This document shows positions 11,873 to 23,480 of a stretch of DNA of 64,000 bases, in pieces. This DNA is from Ectobius pallidus (Eukaryota > Arthropoda > Insecta > Blattodea > Ectobiidae). The translations under genes and the position numbers were made by a program. Location: assembly GCA_964059195.1 (NCBI GenBank), contig CAXKWD010000007.1, forward strand, positions 55,093,620 through 55,157,619, in the 5' to 3' direction. The first letter of the stretch is position 1; each line of letters begins with the position of its first letter. The notes beneath the pieces were generated by a model. It did not search any database, was not told the DNA's origin, and worked only from the letters and a program-made list of their open reading frames with translations.

Positions 11873-12085
11873 TAAGTGCCAGTATGGCACTTTATGAGAG
11901 TATATGGTGGACGGGAAATGTCTGTCCGTGTGTCTGTACGCACGGTAACTCGAACACACTTATTGGATTTACACGAAACTTGGTATACGCATTTATAACG
12001 TCCATGGGAAGAAGCCTACTGATTTTGGACCAAATCGGTTGACCGGTACCGGAGTAACTACTAATTAACGGCCACAAGCTTTTTA
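11873..12085 (+). repeat. Short copy of GTGCCAGTATGG-headed repeat
   Basis: It begins TTAAGTGCCAGTATGGCACT. Within it, GTGCCA-GTA-TGGCAC is a perfect 6-bp-stem hairpin. It retains one GACCGGTACCGGAGTAA subunit. Confidence 0.8.
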
Positions 12086-12607
12086 AATGGCAAATCATCA
12101 CTATACTTCGACAAAGGTGCGTTGATAGCTATAGCCAACCACGGCCTCCAAAGTCAGTTAAGACGTCACATACATATCATTCATAGGTGTGATTCATAGC
12201 AGCCCGAATGCAAGAAGCCATTGCATGCTAGATTAAAATTGTCTTTTTATACAGAAATAGAGAGAATGCCTCATTAGTGTTTAGTTCCTGGCGGTACTAT
12301 AGCAATAATAATGACAAACGGAGAGTCTATCCAAGTGTTTAAATTTTCCAAAAATGAATCTAGACGGCTTAAATGAATCCGCAATTCACAGAGAAAATTT
12401 TATACCTTCATATAACTCATGGCAAGTAAACAAAGTAATGATAAATATTTGTCAGTATTTTGTTAAACTCATACGGTGGTAGTACTCGTAATTGTGATTT
12501 ATAGGTTGTGAAGGGTATTTATTTACATTACTGCTATTTAATTGCTTACTGAAGGTATTATATGTAAATGCGATACTCTCTTAGGCCTAATAATAAACAT
12601 TTGTTTT
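12086..12607. other. Intergenic, no feature recognised
   Basis: I see no ORF, repeat or structural signal that I can support here. Confidence 0.4.
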
Positions 12608-13037
12608 TAAGCGGTCTGTCACACAGAACCTCGATCGATCAAGACCAATCGACTGCCACCAAGCGCTCATGACTACATTTGTGTTCCTTGTCACACTAAC
12701 CATCGGGCGTTATCGATCAACCACCGCCGAACTGCTATCAGGAAAAATGGAATAATGCAATGCAATTTTTTTCAATTTAATTGGAGTTAATTTAAAAGTG
12801 CCAGGTCTCAAATTGGACCCCTGCCTTATACATGATTTCGTGTTGATAACCTTGGAACAACTTTTATACATACAATTATTGACAACTTTTATCGCCAGAA
12901 GTGACAAGTTGTAACATAAACACTCATTGATTAAGTTCTTTCATTAGGGGGTTGATATGATGTTTTAAAGATGTCAAAAATCTTTCTTGCATACAATGAA
13001 CATAATCGCTGAATTTCATAATCTCCAAACACTCGTA

Positions 13038-13295
13038 CAGTCGGTCAAATAAAAAACGTCGGGACTCGTATGCAGTTAAAATTAAAGTTTTAACGCATTA
13101 GTTCACAAGTTTCCTATAAAAAACATAAAATACAGGTCATTTTCGGAACATATGAGGCCATGCGACAGGAGGGAAAAATACATGGATAGACAAGAGGCGT
13201 GTGTGAACCTAACCTTAAGTCTTCCTGTACATGCGCATATGCTCGTTCGTGATACTTAATCAAATACCGCCCGACGTTTTATATTTGACCGACTG
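13038..13295. mobile_element. 258-bp TIR MITE with TA target duplication
   Basis: The ends are CAGTCGGTCAAATA and its complement, extending to a shared ACGTCGGG block. TA flanks both sides (13036-13037 and 13296-13297). Removing it restores the LINE reading frame across the site, which confirms it as an insertion. CAGT ends with TA suggest a Tc1/mariner-superfamily MITE. Confidence 0.88.
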
Positions 13296-13464
13296 TACAG
13301 TTCAACATTCCGTGTGAGGTAGTCAGCACCTGTGATCACTCTACAGACTGCTCTCTGAATTCCATCTAATGTTGTCAAGTGTCTTGGGTGTGCTTGTGAC
13401 CAAATTTCACATCCGTATAGCATATATGATCTAATTAATGAAGTGTACAAAAGCTTTTTTGCAC

Positions 13465-13905
13465 TCCTTAGGTAGTAAGTGTTTCTTACGACAGTTGTTT
13501 ACATGGCTCGTAACTTGACATTACCACACGCAATCTTGTTGCTAGGGGCGACGGGCGGAAAGTTACTTTACCGCCCGCAAATGCTTATTTGCGAGCAGAA
13601 ATGACCAAGGCCTCCCCGCTTTATAAATATTCGGTTGCCATAAACAATAACAAATGCGAATCCCTTTCTGAAATAAGCACCATTCTTCAAGTCTGTATTT
13701 ACATAATATTTTCAGGTAATATCACAATTAATATAATTAAATTGATATAAGTAACCGTCGTGCAAAAAATAGCATGCAACACACGGACCGTAAAGGCATT
13801 TACGGGTCTCGAAAACTTAAAAACCCTCGGCTGCGCCTCGGGTTTTCAATCTGTTTCCTCGACCCGTAAACGTGCCTTCCGCCCTTGTGTCGCAATATAC
13901 TATTT
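13465..13905. mobile_element. Unclassified insertion within LINE ORF2
   Basis: The LINE coding sequence stops resembling reverse transcriptase here and resumes on both sides. The segment holds a GGGCGGAAAGTTACTTTACCG block and a CG-rich near-palindrome around 13825-13850. No clear TIR or TSD is seen, so boundaries are approximate. Confidence 0.5.
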
Positions 13906-14948
13906 CGTTTTCAGTGATGCATGACTTTTAAAAAGAGGATATAGCAACACGAATCTTTGAAAAGCTTTGTCTCTAATGTTTGAAATGTGTAATTTGATGT
14001 CAATCTTTTATCAAGATGAATTCTGAGATGTTTAACAGAAGCACTGAATGGAATAGTTTGTTGTTGAGTGCTGAGTGATGCTGTGAGTTGAGAAAATCTT
14101 CTGGTGAAAACTACTGCATGCGACTTGGTTCCATTAATTTTAATTCTCCATCTCGAGGCTCACTGTGTACTGAGGTCAAGGGCTTCTTGCATCCGTTGGC
14201 AGCCGTAAGTAATGTTGAAGTTCCTTGTATAGATAACAGTGTCATCTGCATAGAGAGCATGAGAGTAATGTGGATGCCGAGGTATATCTTGTACATAGAT
14301 AGAATATAGTGTAGGAGCTAAGACCGAACCTTGTGGAACTCCAGCTATAATAGCCCGAGAACTGGATATTGAAAATCCGGAACGGATGCAGAATGTTCTT
14401 TTCTGGAGGTACTTGGCAATTATTAATACACAGTCAATTGGAATATTCAATTTTACGAGTTTGTATAAAAGACCCTCGTGTCACACTGTATCAAACGCCT
14501 GTTCAACATCAAGGAATGTAGCAACTGTATGGAGTTTGTGTTGAAAACCTTCTTGGATATAGGATGTAAGCCTGTGCAGTGGTTCTCTAGTACTATGGTG
14601 GCATTTGAAACCAAATTGCGCATGATCGTATTCTTGGAGGATCGGTTAGGTATTGATTTAGGCGTGTAAGAAGGAGCAGCTCAAAAATTTTGCCCAGATA
14701 GTCCAAAAGGCTAATTGGTCTGTAATTTTGTGGATTTACAGGATCCTTTCCTGGCTTGGAAATTGGCGAGATGTCACGTTTCCACACTTCAGGAAAATAT
14801 GTTAGCTTAAAACATGAGTTATAATTTTTTTTTAAGTGGACAATAGCAAGTCTAGGTAATTTCTTTAGAGTTGTGGGTTTAATCCCTTCTGGAGTGCTTT
14901 CTGCAATTTTAGTTAGGTTATGATCCGGTACGAGAGGAACAAATGTTG

Positions 14949-15709
14949 GGGATAGAAACAATATATTAGGTCACACAGAAAATAATAAAATAATTAAAGG
15001 ATGATAACCTCTGGAACTATGGTTGGAGGACCAATCTACTTCAGTAGATACAAATGATAGAGCGAGTGGACCTATCGTAAGAACTGGTATCAGGGATCCA
15101 CTGATATTAATTGGAATACAACTTTAACAACTACTAAACTATGCAACTTTATTCACACTGATTGCTCTAATAGAAATAAATTAAATATATACTGGAATAA
15201 TAACTGAAATATGCAATATGTAAACTAGAGGGAAACTTATCACGTGGGCGAAAATGTGTAATTACTTCATATAATAAATTATATATAACACTGTAAATCG
15301 TTGATATAGTCAGTTGAATTCTGATAATTCACTGAAATATCAAGAATAAGCGAAATTTGAAATAGTATATGTTACTTCACTGTGCACGCTGGATTACACA
15401 ATGCGACGTAAGCCAATCACAAGTTTAACACACGGATGTGATAATAAATAACTGTAACACTGTGGTAATTACTGCAGAATAATTAAGAGCGCACAACAAA
15501 ACTTAATACGAATATGAGAAGAAAACTTGCATGCTTCCGAACGCAATGCAGTCTGAGCTGAACTGACTTGAAGGGACGCCTTGCACACGGCGTGACGATA
15601 GCTTGCTCCTGCCTTACACTTGCATCACGTTATGAAATTGATTGTAATTGCTGATTCAGGCGCGGGAGAAAATAAGGGCGCTCATTTGAACGGAATAACT
15701 AAATAGACA
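14949..15709 (-). mobile_element. 761-bp insertion, candidate solo LTR
   Basis: It is flanked by TGTTG at 14944-14948 and 15710-15714. Excising it rejoins the LINE in a plausible frame. On the minus strand it starts TGTCTATTTAG, as many LTRs do. The other end reads TATCCC rather than CA, so LTR identity is not secure. There is no ORF. Confidence 0.62.
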
Positions 15710-17210
15710 TGTTGCATGCACGAACAAACTTCGTTTGGGGAGACAAACGGTATTGCTTTTGCAGAAGTTTGTTTAGACAGATCATTTACAGTTCGTAAGA
15801 CTTCTTCGCTGAAAATAGGATCTGATGGATACATATGGCATTTAAAACGATTTTGGAATGAGGCTGAAAGAATTTCAGCTTTCCCTTTGGAATCGTACAC
15901 CATATGACCTTGTGGGTGTTGTAAAGATATTATACGTGTCGAAGTACTCTTGCATAATAGGTGTTTCGTTATGGACCAAAATTCTTTTCCACTAGGCTGT
16001 AAACTCTCGACTTTGTTAGCAAAGCTTTCTATTTTATGTTTCTCATATGTGCGTCGAATGGCTTGTTGATAACGATAAAAAGCTCTTTTTGCTGTGGATC
16101 TCTGAAGTTCTGCCATTTCTTCCTTGCTGATCTTTTAGCTTGGTTGAGCTGAGTAAGTACATGATTTGAGTCACTGGGTTGTGGTGTAGGGAGAACAGAT
16201 GTAGTTGAAGCAACATCATAACCAATTGTGTCAGTTAACATCTTCACTGCCATCTCTTTTTCATCAAGTTCATGAATAAGTGGAGTTGCAGATATGGATA
16301 CATGAATCCGTTTTGTGAACTCGTCCCAATTTGTTTTCAACAATGGAGGGTTTCCAATTTGTCGAGTAATCGGAGAGTTGAAAGTTATCATCACTGGTAT
16401 ATGATCTGAATCAAGGGCTGTAAGACATTCTTGTTTCACTGAAATCTGCTTTGTTTTGTAGAGACAGATATCTAGTACCTCTGGCTGATGAGTTGAAGAC
16501 CAGGATTAACGTGTGGGCGTACGTGGACCAGTAATTGCATACTGATGATGAATGGAATGATCGAGTCAGAATTCTCTCTTAAGGGTGTATATATGGGAAT
16601 TCCATATGCGGTGTTTCGCATTAAAATCTCCACAGATGATAAAGCTTGTGTGCAAAGAAACAAGTATATGTAGATCTGCTTGACTCATATGGCCATATGG
16701 TGGATAATATGCGGCTGCAACTAAAACATCTGTGCCAACAGTTCTTATGTAGACCCCAGTGGCCTCTAAAACGTTAAAAGAAGGTATTATTGCTGAGCGG
16801 TGAGGAATTGTTGATTTAATGGCAATTGCTGAACCACCGCCTTGTCTATTATTTCTGTCAGTTCGGTATATCGTATAGTTACGTAGTCTGAATTTAGTAA
16901 CAGGTTTCAAATGAGTTTCAGTTAAACATGCTATGTCAATATCATAAGTAGTTAACAAATTTTGGAGTTCATGTATCTGGTTACTGACACCGTTTGCATT
17001 GAAATTCAGCAAGGTAAGATCTTTGTGTACTTTTGTATTTTTAAGGGTCCTTTTCGGTCTCATTAGTGTTAAAATAGAGAGTAAATGCTTCAAACAGTAT
17101 AAAAAGTTTAGAGAATGGATCCGATACTGTTTGTAAGCGCTGTAAGGTCTGGCGTATAAGAAGCATGATTTGTTTAATATTTACTTCTTTTAGGAAGCAT
17201 AGAATGTGTT

Positions 17211-18473
17211 TTAGAGTGAATCTGATGTGGAAGTTTGCTCTTTATTGGCAGAAGAATTGAATATATTATGAAGTGATTGAATGTTCGTGGGATTTGGTAC
17301 AGGTAGTGTGGGAAAGTCTGTTACTTTCCATGCTGGAGGTTTACTGTTTATAACTGGGGGTCCGTATTGTTTATTTCTAAGTTTCTGTTGTAAAGCAGCT
17401 CTTTGTTGCTGTTGTACAGGGCACTGACCATAACTAGCAGTGTGAGTTCCACCACAATTTGAATACTTGGGCAAGTAATCAGGACCCTTTAGTGGACAAT
17501 CGGAGAATAGGTGATCACTACTACACTTGACACAACTTACTTTTAGGTTGCACCTCTTTGAGGTATGTCCAAAACCTTGACACCTGTGACACTGAATCAC
17601 ATGAAGGGTTTGCATGTAGGTTTCAACTTTGATTACGTGATTGTTTATGTCACGTAGTTGGAAGATACTTCTTGAAAATTCATTATTAGGCATCGTCACA
17701 ACCCAGACATGAATTGGATTTCTCAACGGGATTCCTTCTGCTGTTTGAGATGGAGCAGTTAGTTGTCTAACGTTGTCTATTTTGAAGTGAAGTAACTGAA
17801 GCTCTTCCTTTAAAGCTTCAGGTTTCAAACAAGTAGGAAGTCGTTTAATGACAACCTGTAGTAATTTTACTTCACTAGGCTCATGAGAATAGAATTGTAG
17901 CCCTTCTGTTCGAAATAGAGAATACAGTGTAGCCTATCATAATCAGCTCTACAACTGGTATAATATCGAATTCCATCAGCAGAGTAGCTTATTTTTAAAG
18001 GTTGGGTAAGTAATGATTGTATTTTGCGGTTGTTTTCAAAGAAATTACCCTTTGGTAGCTTTTTCACTATTATGGGAGGCATTCTAGCTCATTTAGGTCT
18101 TGTTTGTACATTTCTGCATGACTGTGGATCATCAGTACTCAAGTCTGTGTCTATTGAATCTTTCTCGTTACAAAGTGGGTCGAATTTGTTACTAATTTGT
18201 ATGTCTGGATGTATATATTCTTCACAAGCTGGAATAGATGAAATTCCATCTATCTGCGATTTGCCGCTTGCATTGTTTGTATTTCAAGGTTGTGCGCTGG
18301 TGACTTCAAAGTCAACGTTTTGATTTGTTACTTCAGGATCTTTGTTCGATGCTTTTTTCCCTTTTGAATACGTCTTGAAGGTAGATGATTTTGCACTTAA
18401 GTTGCACTGAAAATTGCTCTCTGAATAATTATTTACACTGTGAGCTACTGGCTCTAGAGAAAGTTTCAGCATT
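17211..18473 (-). pseudogene. LINE ORF1 (gag-like, CCHC zinc knuckles)
   Basis: The first Met is at 18472. Three open pieces (18472-18284, 18082-17867, 17828-17211) in different frames form one frameshifted ORF. The last piece has two cysteine knuckles, CHRCQGFGHTSKRC (C-X2-C-X4-H-X4-C) and CVKCSSDHLFSDC. A third degenerate one follows, then a Gln/basic tail. This arrangement is typical of jockey-clade ORF1 nucleic-acid chaperones that bind the element RNA. ORF2 starts about 120 bases downstream. Confidence 0.85.
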
Positions 18474-19209
18474 TATAGAAAAATGTAGTTTATTTCCATT
18501 CATATTACTTTAGGATTATACCCTACCGAGAAGGGCACTACACAGTATGTTTATTTTATAATCCTAGACTTCTTCGTATGGATACTTTCTTATTATCTTA
18601 TACACACGTATAACACTTATCTTTCACACTCAAAAAAGAACAGGAATCGCACTTTAAATACAATCCTTGCGATCGTGAAAAGTATCATTCAAATATGCCG
18701 GTTGACAACAATGAACTCTCGTAGAGCGAAGAGATGTGTTTGTTCTAGTTCGATCGGCCACCGCTAGGTGCGACAACTCGATCGCATTGTATATTTGTAT
18801 TTTTACAATTGAATTACATAATAACATATAGTTTTAAGTGCAATAATCAATTTGTGCAATTCTATTTCATTCAAATTTGAGCCTAAAACGGCATCATTGT
18901 TTGAGTTAAATTTTCCAGCATTGATTTTGAAATTCAAGTGACTACGAAGCTTATGAGTTCTGCCATCCTCTTTACCCGCCATTTGCCATCGACTGTCGCT
19001 TGAAAAGCGAACAGGTTTGATTTCACAGACCAGTTGATCCCTCACGCTCGTTGTTGATCGCTGACGATCGATGCTATGTGACTGGTACCACTGCTGTCTA
19101 TTGGTTCGTTATATCGGTTGGTTGATTGCTGTCGCACGATCGGTTTCGTGTGACAGTCCCTAATAGCACAAAGACTGTGCCATGTATATCAGAAGCATGT
19201 GAAATATGG

Positions 19210-19500
19210 CTTATTAACTATTAAATGATTTTAACATTATTATTTATCCATTTGACAGCAAACAAACACAATATAAATTGTATAATGGGTATAACATTCC
19301 ACGATTATATTGCGTTATCCTAAACAAAAATTATCACACTGTCAATCGCTTACTGATATTGTTAAACGCCTTGATTGGTTTATTTCTTGATAAAGATGTT
19401 AGTGTAAATAAATATGAATAAAGATTTAAAACACATCTAGCAGCTGCTGTTTGATACAATATTGTGCATTCTATCGAAATGTACGGCCTGTAACGGAAAA
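19210..19500 (+). repeat. R2 repeat fragment
   Basis: It is collinear with 8040-8330 (TTTGACAGCA, then ATTGTGCATTCTATC). It is separated from the other R2 copies by the 12611-19160 element. Confidence 0.72.
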
Positions 19501-20885
19501 CTGGACAAATAACTGTAGACCATGGCTTCTGCAGACTTATTCCATTCCTGATATCGAATAGCCCCAAATGTCTTTACTACAATGCAACGAAATGTTAGAA
19601 AACCTATGCCTTGCTACAGATGTAAAAAATTAACATGGATTATAATATATAAAACATCTGAAAACATAAGAGAAAGAAGTATACATTCTGCCTCTAAAAA
19701 TTTAACAGGAAAAGGTATGTTAAGACAAAAACTTATTTGTCTCAAGAACTGCTACGTGAGCATCCAACATTGCAGCAAAATGAGGTTTAAGCCCTTCTAA
19801 GCGGTTACTTCATCAAAAAATGTGAATAGTTTATCGCTACAGAGTAGGGAAAGCCAAGATTATCTCATTCGATTTTCTTAACTCAAAACTTTATCCAACA
19901 GTAATTGTTTATTACTTTAGATGCTTGACATCATGAATAGCCTATACGTCACGCTCAGCTTCTGAAGTAATTTTGGCGCACTACTTGCATACTAGGCTGA
20001 TAACAAAACGAAACGAATAAGGGAATTTTTGAAAACACGCCCAAAGAGTGAATATCAGCAAAGATGTCATGCTCATTCTCTTTGCCCATCACTAATACCA
20101 TAAGGCAATTGAACCTTGCTCATTTGGCACAGAAGCACTCTGGCAACTTACTCATACTGACAAACTGAATCAACTTTTCAGTCTCTTGGTTCACCGGGGC
20201 ATAGCCTACTTGAGTGACACGTCGACTGTTATTAGGGCTAGCCTATGTATGCAGAATAAAATATGAATATAACAATTACAAATTGCAGGAGAATGCTTTT
20301 AATATGAAAAATATGCCTAGTAAAATTAGAACTTTATTCTTTATAATTTACTTTGGAGAAGTAAACCACTACAATGACGAGAAAAAAGTAAAATCTAAGG
20401 ACACGTAAGGAATTTTAGGACAAGTAAATTTCATTAAAACCGGAAATACTGGGATAATTCACTAACTTATTTAACTGTATCTATTTTAATCAGATCTCAG
20501 TTGCAATATGTAATGAACACCTTGTACAAATTTTCTAACGAAAACGATCGCCTATTATCACGGGACAAAAAGCATTGTAGGCTACAAAGAAAAGCTTATT
20601 CCTGTTTCTACCGATCACAATGGAAGCAAATATAAAACGAACAAAAACATTTGACTATATCTATAGGTCTAGAAAAATTATCTCTTGACATTCGACATTT
20701 TCGTCCGGAGCACAATGCAGGCTCTTAATACCCCGTGTATTTTTCCTTTCATCTTCACTAAACTACACTCACTTTCCAACTGCAAGGTATTTTATTTCAC
20801 AGCGAGAATTGAATCAGAGCTGCTGGTCAACGGTTCTCAGGAGTCCTATTTAATCCTTTTCTCGACGATCAATAAATAAATATCT
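19501..20885. other. Intergenic, no gene supported
   Basis: Short frames at 19582-19800, 20214-20408 and 20685-20879 have no recognisable domain. The end of this stretch may include decayed LINE sequence leading into the reverse transcriptase fragment. Confidence 0.4.
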
Positions 20886-20976
20886 TTGTCACACGCTTCA
20901 AGGATCAAGTCTATTGGACTTATTAAACATTGATTTCAGCAGGTATTCGGGGAATATATATTCTCATGCTGATGAC

Positions 20977-21721
20977 TAGACTTCGGATTTTAGGAAAAAA
21001 CCTATTTTAATCCTTCAGTGATATATGGACGAAAACTTGTATATGCATGTTTCATAAGTGACTATGCCTAAAACTGATACTTTTATAGGATCTAAAACAG
21101 CCTATTTTTACGTTAGTGCCTAATATTGCCTTTTTGCTTGTTTTTCCTCTAAAGTTCAAAATAAGTAATTTTTTGTTATAAATTCTAGCATTTATTTTCA
21201 GTTCGTACTAAATTTTTAACTCGGAATGTGCAGTAGGCCCACATGACACATTTGTGACGTGGTTAGATAGTAAGGAATGTTTCGTCTTCAGTTGAAAAAT
21301 TCCTTGGAATTCCCAAGAAAATGTAGTGTTTTTCTCCCGACTCCCACATCCAGTTAAAAAAAGTAGTTCTTTGAATCACTGAGGGATTCAAGGGGTTGAA
21401 TATGCTAGTATGATATGCGTAGCTTCTGGGCGCAGGAGGGATTAGGTTTTCACAGTTATGGTAGTAATACAGGTCCTAGTAATAGGTCTATATAATTCTG
21501 TGTACCATAGGCCCATATCTGTGTTTTATCATGATTGTTGATTAATGGTGACTTCAATAAATATAATATTCCGCATTGGAATTGAGATATTTCAGAAAAT
21601 TGGCAACTTATCGATTTTATAAGAGACTATTGTACGATTTGTAGAACCTATTTTCTAATTTTTAGAGCCTATTTTAGGTACCTAAAACAGCAGTTTTAGC
21701 GACCTAAAAGTCCGAAGTCTA
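20977..21721. mobile_element. Non-autonomous hAT element (745 bp)
   Basis: The ends are TAGACTTCGGATTTTAGG and the complement of CCTAAAAGTCCGAAGTCTA. An exact 8-bp TSD, CTGATGAC, lies at 20969-20976 and 21722-21729. The TIRs and subterminal CCTATTTTA/ACCTAAAA motifs resemble those of the intact hAT at 150-2790. There is no ORF, so it would depend on a transposase made elsewhere. Confidence 0.92.
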
Positions 21722-22153
21722 CTGATGACACAGTAGTTATATTCAGTGGAGATGGCTGGGATGTAACTTACCAAACATTCAATAGAGATATCAACATCGT
21801 TAAGGAATGGTTAGATGCAAATTTACTTTCACTGAATTCTACTATAACTACGACTCCTCCATTTTCTTTAACTACCCAAGGTCTTGACATAGTAAAATCA
21901 AATAATACGATAAAAAGAAATGTTACCATTCACAATAACTGTAATCGTGATAACTGCGATCCCCCCCCCTTAAATTCTTCTACTCAAACCAAATACTTAG
22001 GCATTAGGCCTATAATTGACGGACATCTAAGTTGGAATAAACACATTACTTTTGTTTGTAATATGCTTCGTTAAACAATATATAAATTTTCCAACCCCCG
22101 TTCTTATTTACAACATATCCTGCGTTTAGTTTACTTAGCACTAGTTGAATCTA

Positions 22154-22697
22154 CAGGGTGTTAATGAAAAACACCGAATATTTTACCTGTGTATAGAAGG
22201 GACATAGACAAGCAACTTTTATTAGGAGATTTTTGCTCTATGGATTCAATTTTTTATGTTACAGCATAAGATTTCCCAGGGCACGGCCGCCACTGGCTTC
22301 TGACATTAGAAAAAAAATGCAAAACAAAGGAACTTCGTTGTTAACACTGTAGTCAGTAGTTATGCATAAAAGAAGACTAATGCAGTGGTGGCCAGTCATG
22401 CGATTAGTCTGTAAGTTTTGCAGATTATGAAATCTCTAAATCATGCTATAGCTGTGCATGAATGATTAAGCGGCAAGTGACAAGGAAGGAAGACATGAAG
22501 TCGATTTAATGAAAATTGTAACCCTACTTCGCATAATTATTGACTTATGAGCACCTAATTATAATTATTTTAATGTCCTGTAGCTTACACATTTTGCGTC
22601 ATAGAGCAAAAATCTCCTAATAAAAGTTGCTTGTCTTATATGTCCCCTCTATATACCCTACAGGTAAAATATTTCGGTGTCATTCATTAACACCCTG
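22154..22697. mobile_element. 544-bp long-TIR MITE, TA target site
   Basis: It starts CAGGGTGTTAATGAA and ends with the inverted version. The inverted arms extend for about 90 bases with small indels (through GACAAGCAACTTTTATTAGG). TA flanks lie at 22152-22153 and 22698-22699. It interrupts the LINE fragment. It is likely a Tc1/mariner-superfamily MITE; a 5'-truncated relative lies at 9722-10235. Confidence 0.9.
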
Positions 22698-23159
22698 TAT
22701 ATCAGCCTACAATATGGCATATTGGGTTGGGGAAGAATGGCTAAATTCAACAGCTTGCCTTTAGTAATACTACAGAAAAGGATTATTAAATTACTGGCTT
22801 ACTTCCATAAAAAAGAAATATTTTCAAAATCAACAATCCTCATTACTACCTTACCAGACAGAATCAAAATTATGTTCTACATGAACCCAAATGTATTACC
22901 TCTGCTTGATTAAACCACAGAATAAATTTCGGCCCAAGATTATACAACTCACAAATAAGAGCTCATCCTGAACTATATGAACTAAATTTACGCAGAGTGA
23001 AGAAACATACTTACAAAATTTATACAATCTAATGCATGACTCATTTTAAATGATCCTAATGTTTTGCTTTTCATTTTCGCTATTCATATATATCATTTAT
23101 CTCAAAAATACATAATGTTTAATATGTTTATTTTACTATTAGTTTATAATATGTACTAT

Positions 23160-23480
23160 TTACCTTGTTGGCATGTATATTATGTATGTATGTACCATGT
23201 ATGAATGTGTATGCATTGTATGTACAATAACTTTACTCTAAATTTTTTGTTTGTAATTCCAATAGTGATTATATTTTCTGTCACTATACTGAACTCCGCG
23301 AGAGGCAATGGCAAATCTCCGCGGTATCACCCTTGCCTGAATCACCTCGGACGAGTCGTGGTCATCACCCCACGGCTTCGTCCCGGGTCTGGACCTGCCT
23401 TCGGGCAGAACACTCATCATCATCATCATCATCATACTGAACTGTGCTGGAGCACGAGTTTTTGCACACTCGGGCACCAG
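23160..23480. repeat. ATGT-rich run and repeat ending in CAT triplets
   Basis: A TATGTATG-type microsatellite at 23175-23225 is followed by a GC-richer block from about 23290 that ends in a seven-fold CAT run at 23413-23434. A trinucleotide tail of this type suggests a LINE 3' end, but no coding remnant supports that. Confidence 0.55.

Larger units (their letters stand above)
12924..17093 (-). pseudogene. LINE ORF2: endonuclease and reverse transcriptase
   Basis: The proposed N-terminus at 17093 leads into an AP endonuclease with LLNFNANGVSNQ, LTETHLKP, ICGDFNAKH and DSDHIPV, which carry the usual metal-binding and catalytic residues. The reverse transcriptase follows: NYRPISLLDYLGKIFE, then GVPQGSVLAP and ALYADDTVI with its catalytic Asp pair (around 14240). 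A C-terminal block near 13300-13450 includes SYMLYGCEIWS. Multiple frameshifts and three insertions separate these pieces, so no functional protein can be made. ORF1 lies upstream on the same strand. The product would have nicked target DNA and primed cDNA synthesis. Confidence 0.85.
12924..18473 (-). mobile_element. Decayed jockey-type LINE retrotransposon
   Basis: Read on the minus strand: a gag-like ORF1 with zinc knuckles, an AP-type endonuclease, a reverse transcriptase, and a C-terminus ending at a stop at 12924-12926. No RNase H domain is visible, which fits the jockey clade. Three foreign segments interrupt it: 13038-13295, about 13465-13905, and 14949-15709. Several frameshifts are present. 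The 5' UTR and poly-A tail are not clearly delimited. Confidence 0.85.
12611..19160. mobile_element. Candidate TIR element enclosing a LINE
   Basis: The left end GCGGTCTGTCACACAGAACC and the reverse complement of the right end GGGACTGTCACACGAAACC match over most positions, followed by CGATCG-rich DNA on both sides. TAA trinucleotides flank both ends (12608-12610 and 19161-19163), as a PIF/Harbinger-type insertion would leave. No transposase is seen. The interior is mostly the LINE that landed in it. The boundary call is tentative. Confidence 0.5.
20886..23040 (+). pseudogene. LINE reverse transcriptase fragment (split by two TEs)
   Basis: Outside the two insertions, one degenerate frame reads LQGSS (the usual PQGS region), then YSHADDTVVIFSG (catalytic Asp pair, with His for the usual aromatic residue). 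After that come KYLGI, SLQYGILGWGR and a C-terminal stretch. Stops and frameshifts are numerous. A hAT MITE sits at 20977-21721 and a TA MITE at 22154-22697. The clade is not resolved. It is distinct from the jockey-type copy at 12924-18473. Confidence 0.75.

Noticed and set aside
23413..23434. Poly-His coding run
   Set aside because: It is a CAT microsatellite; the frame around it is not coding.
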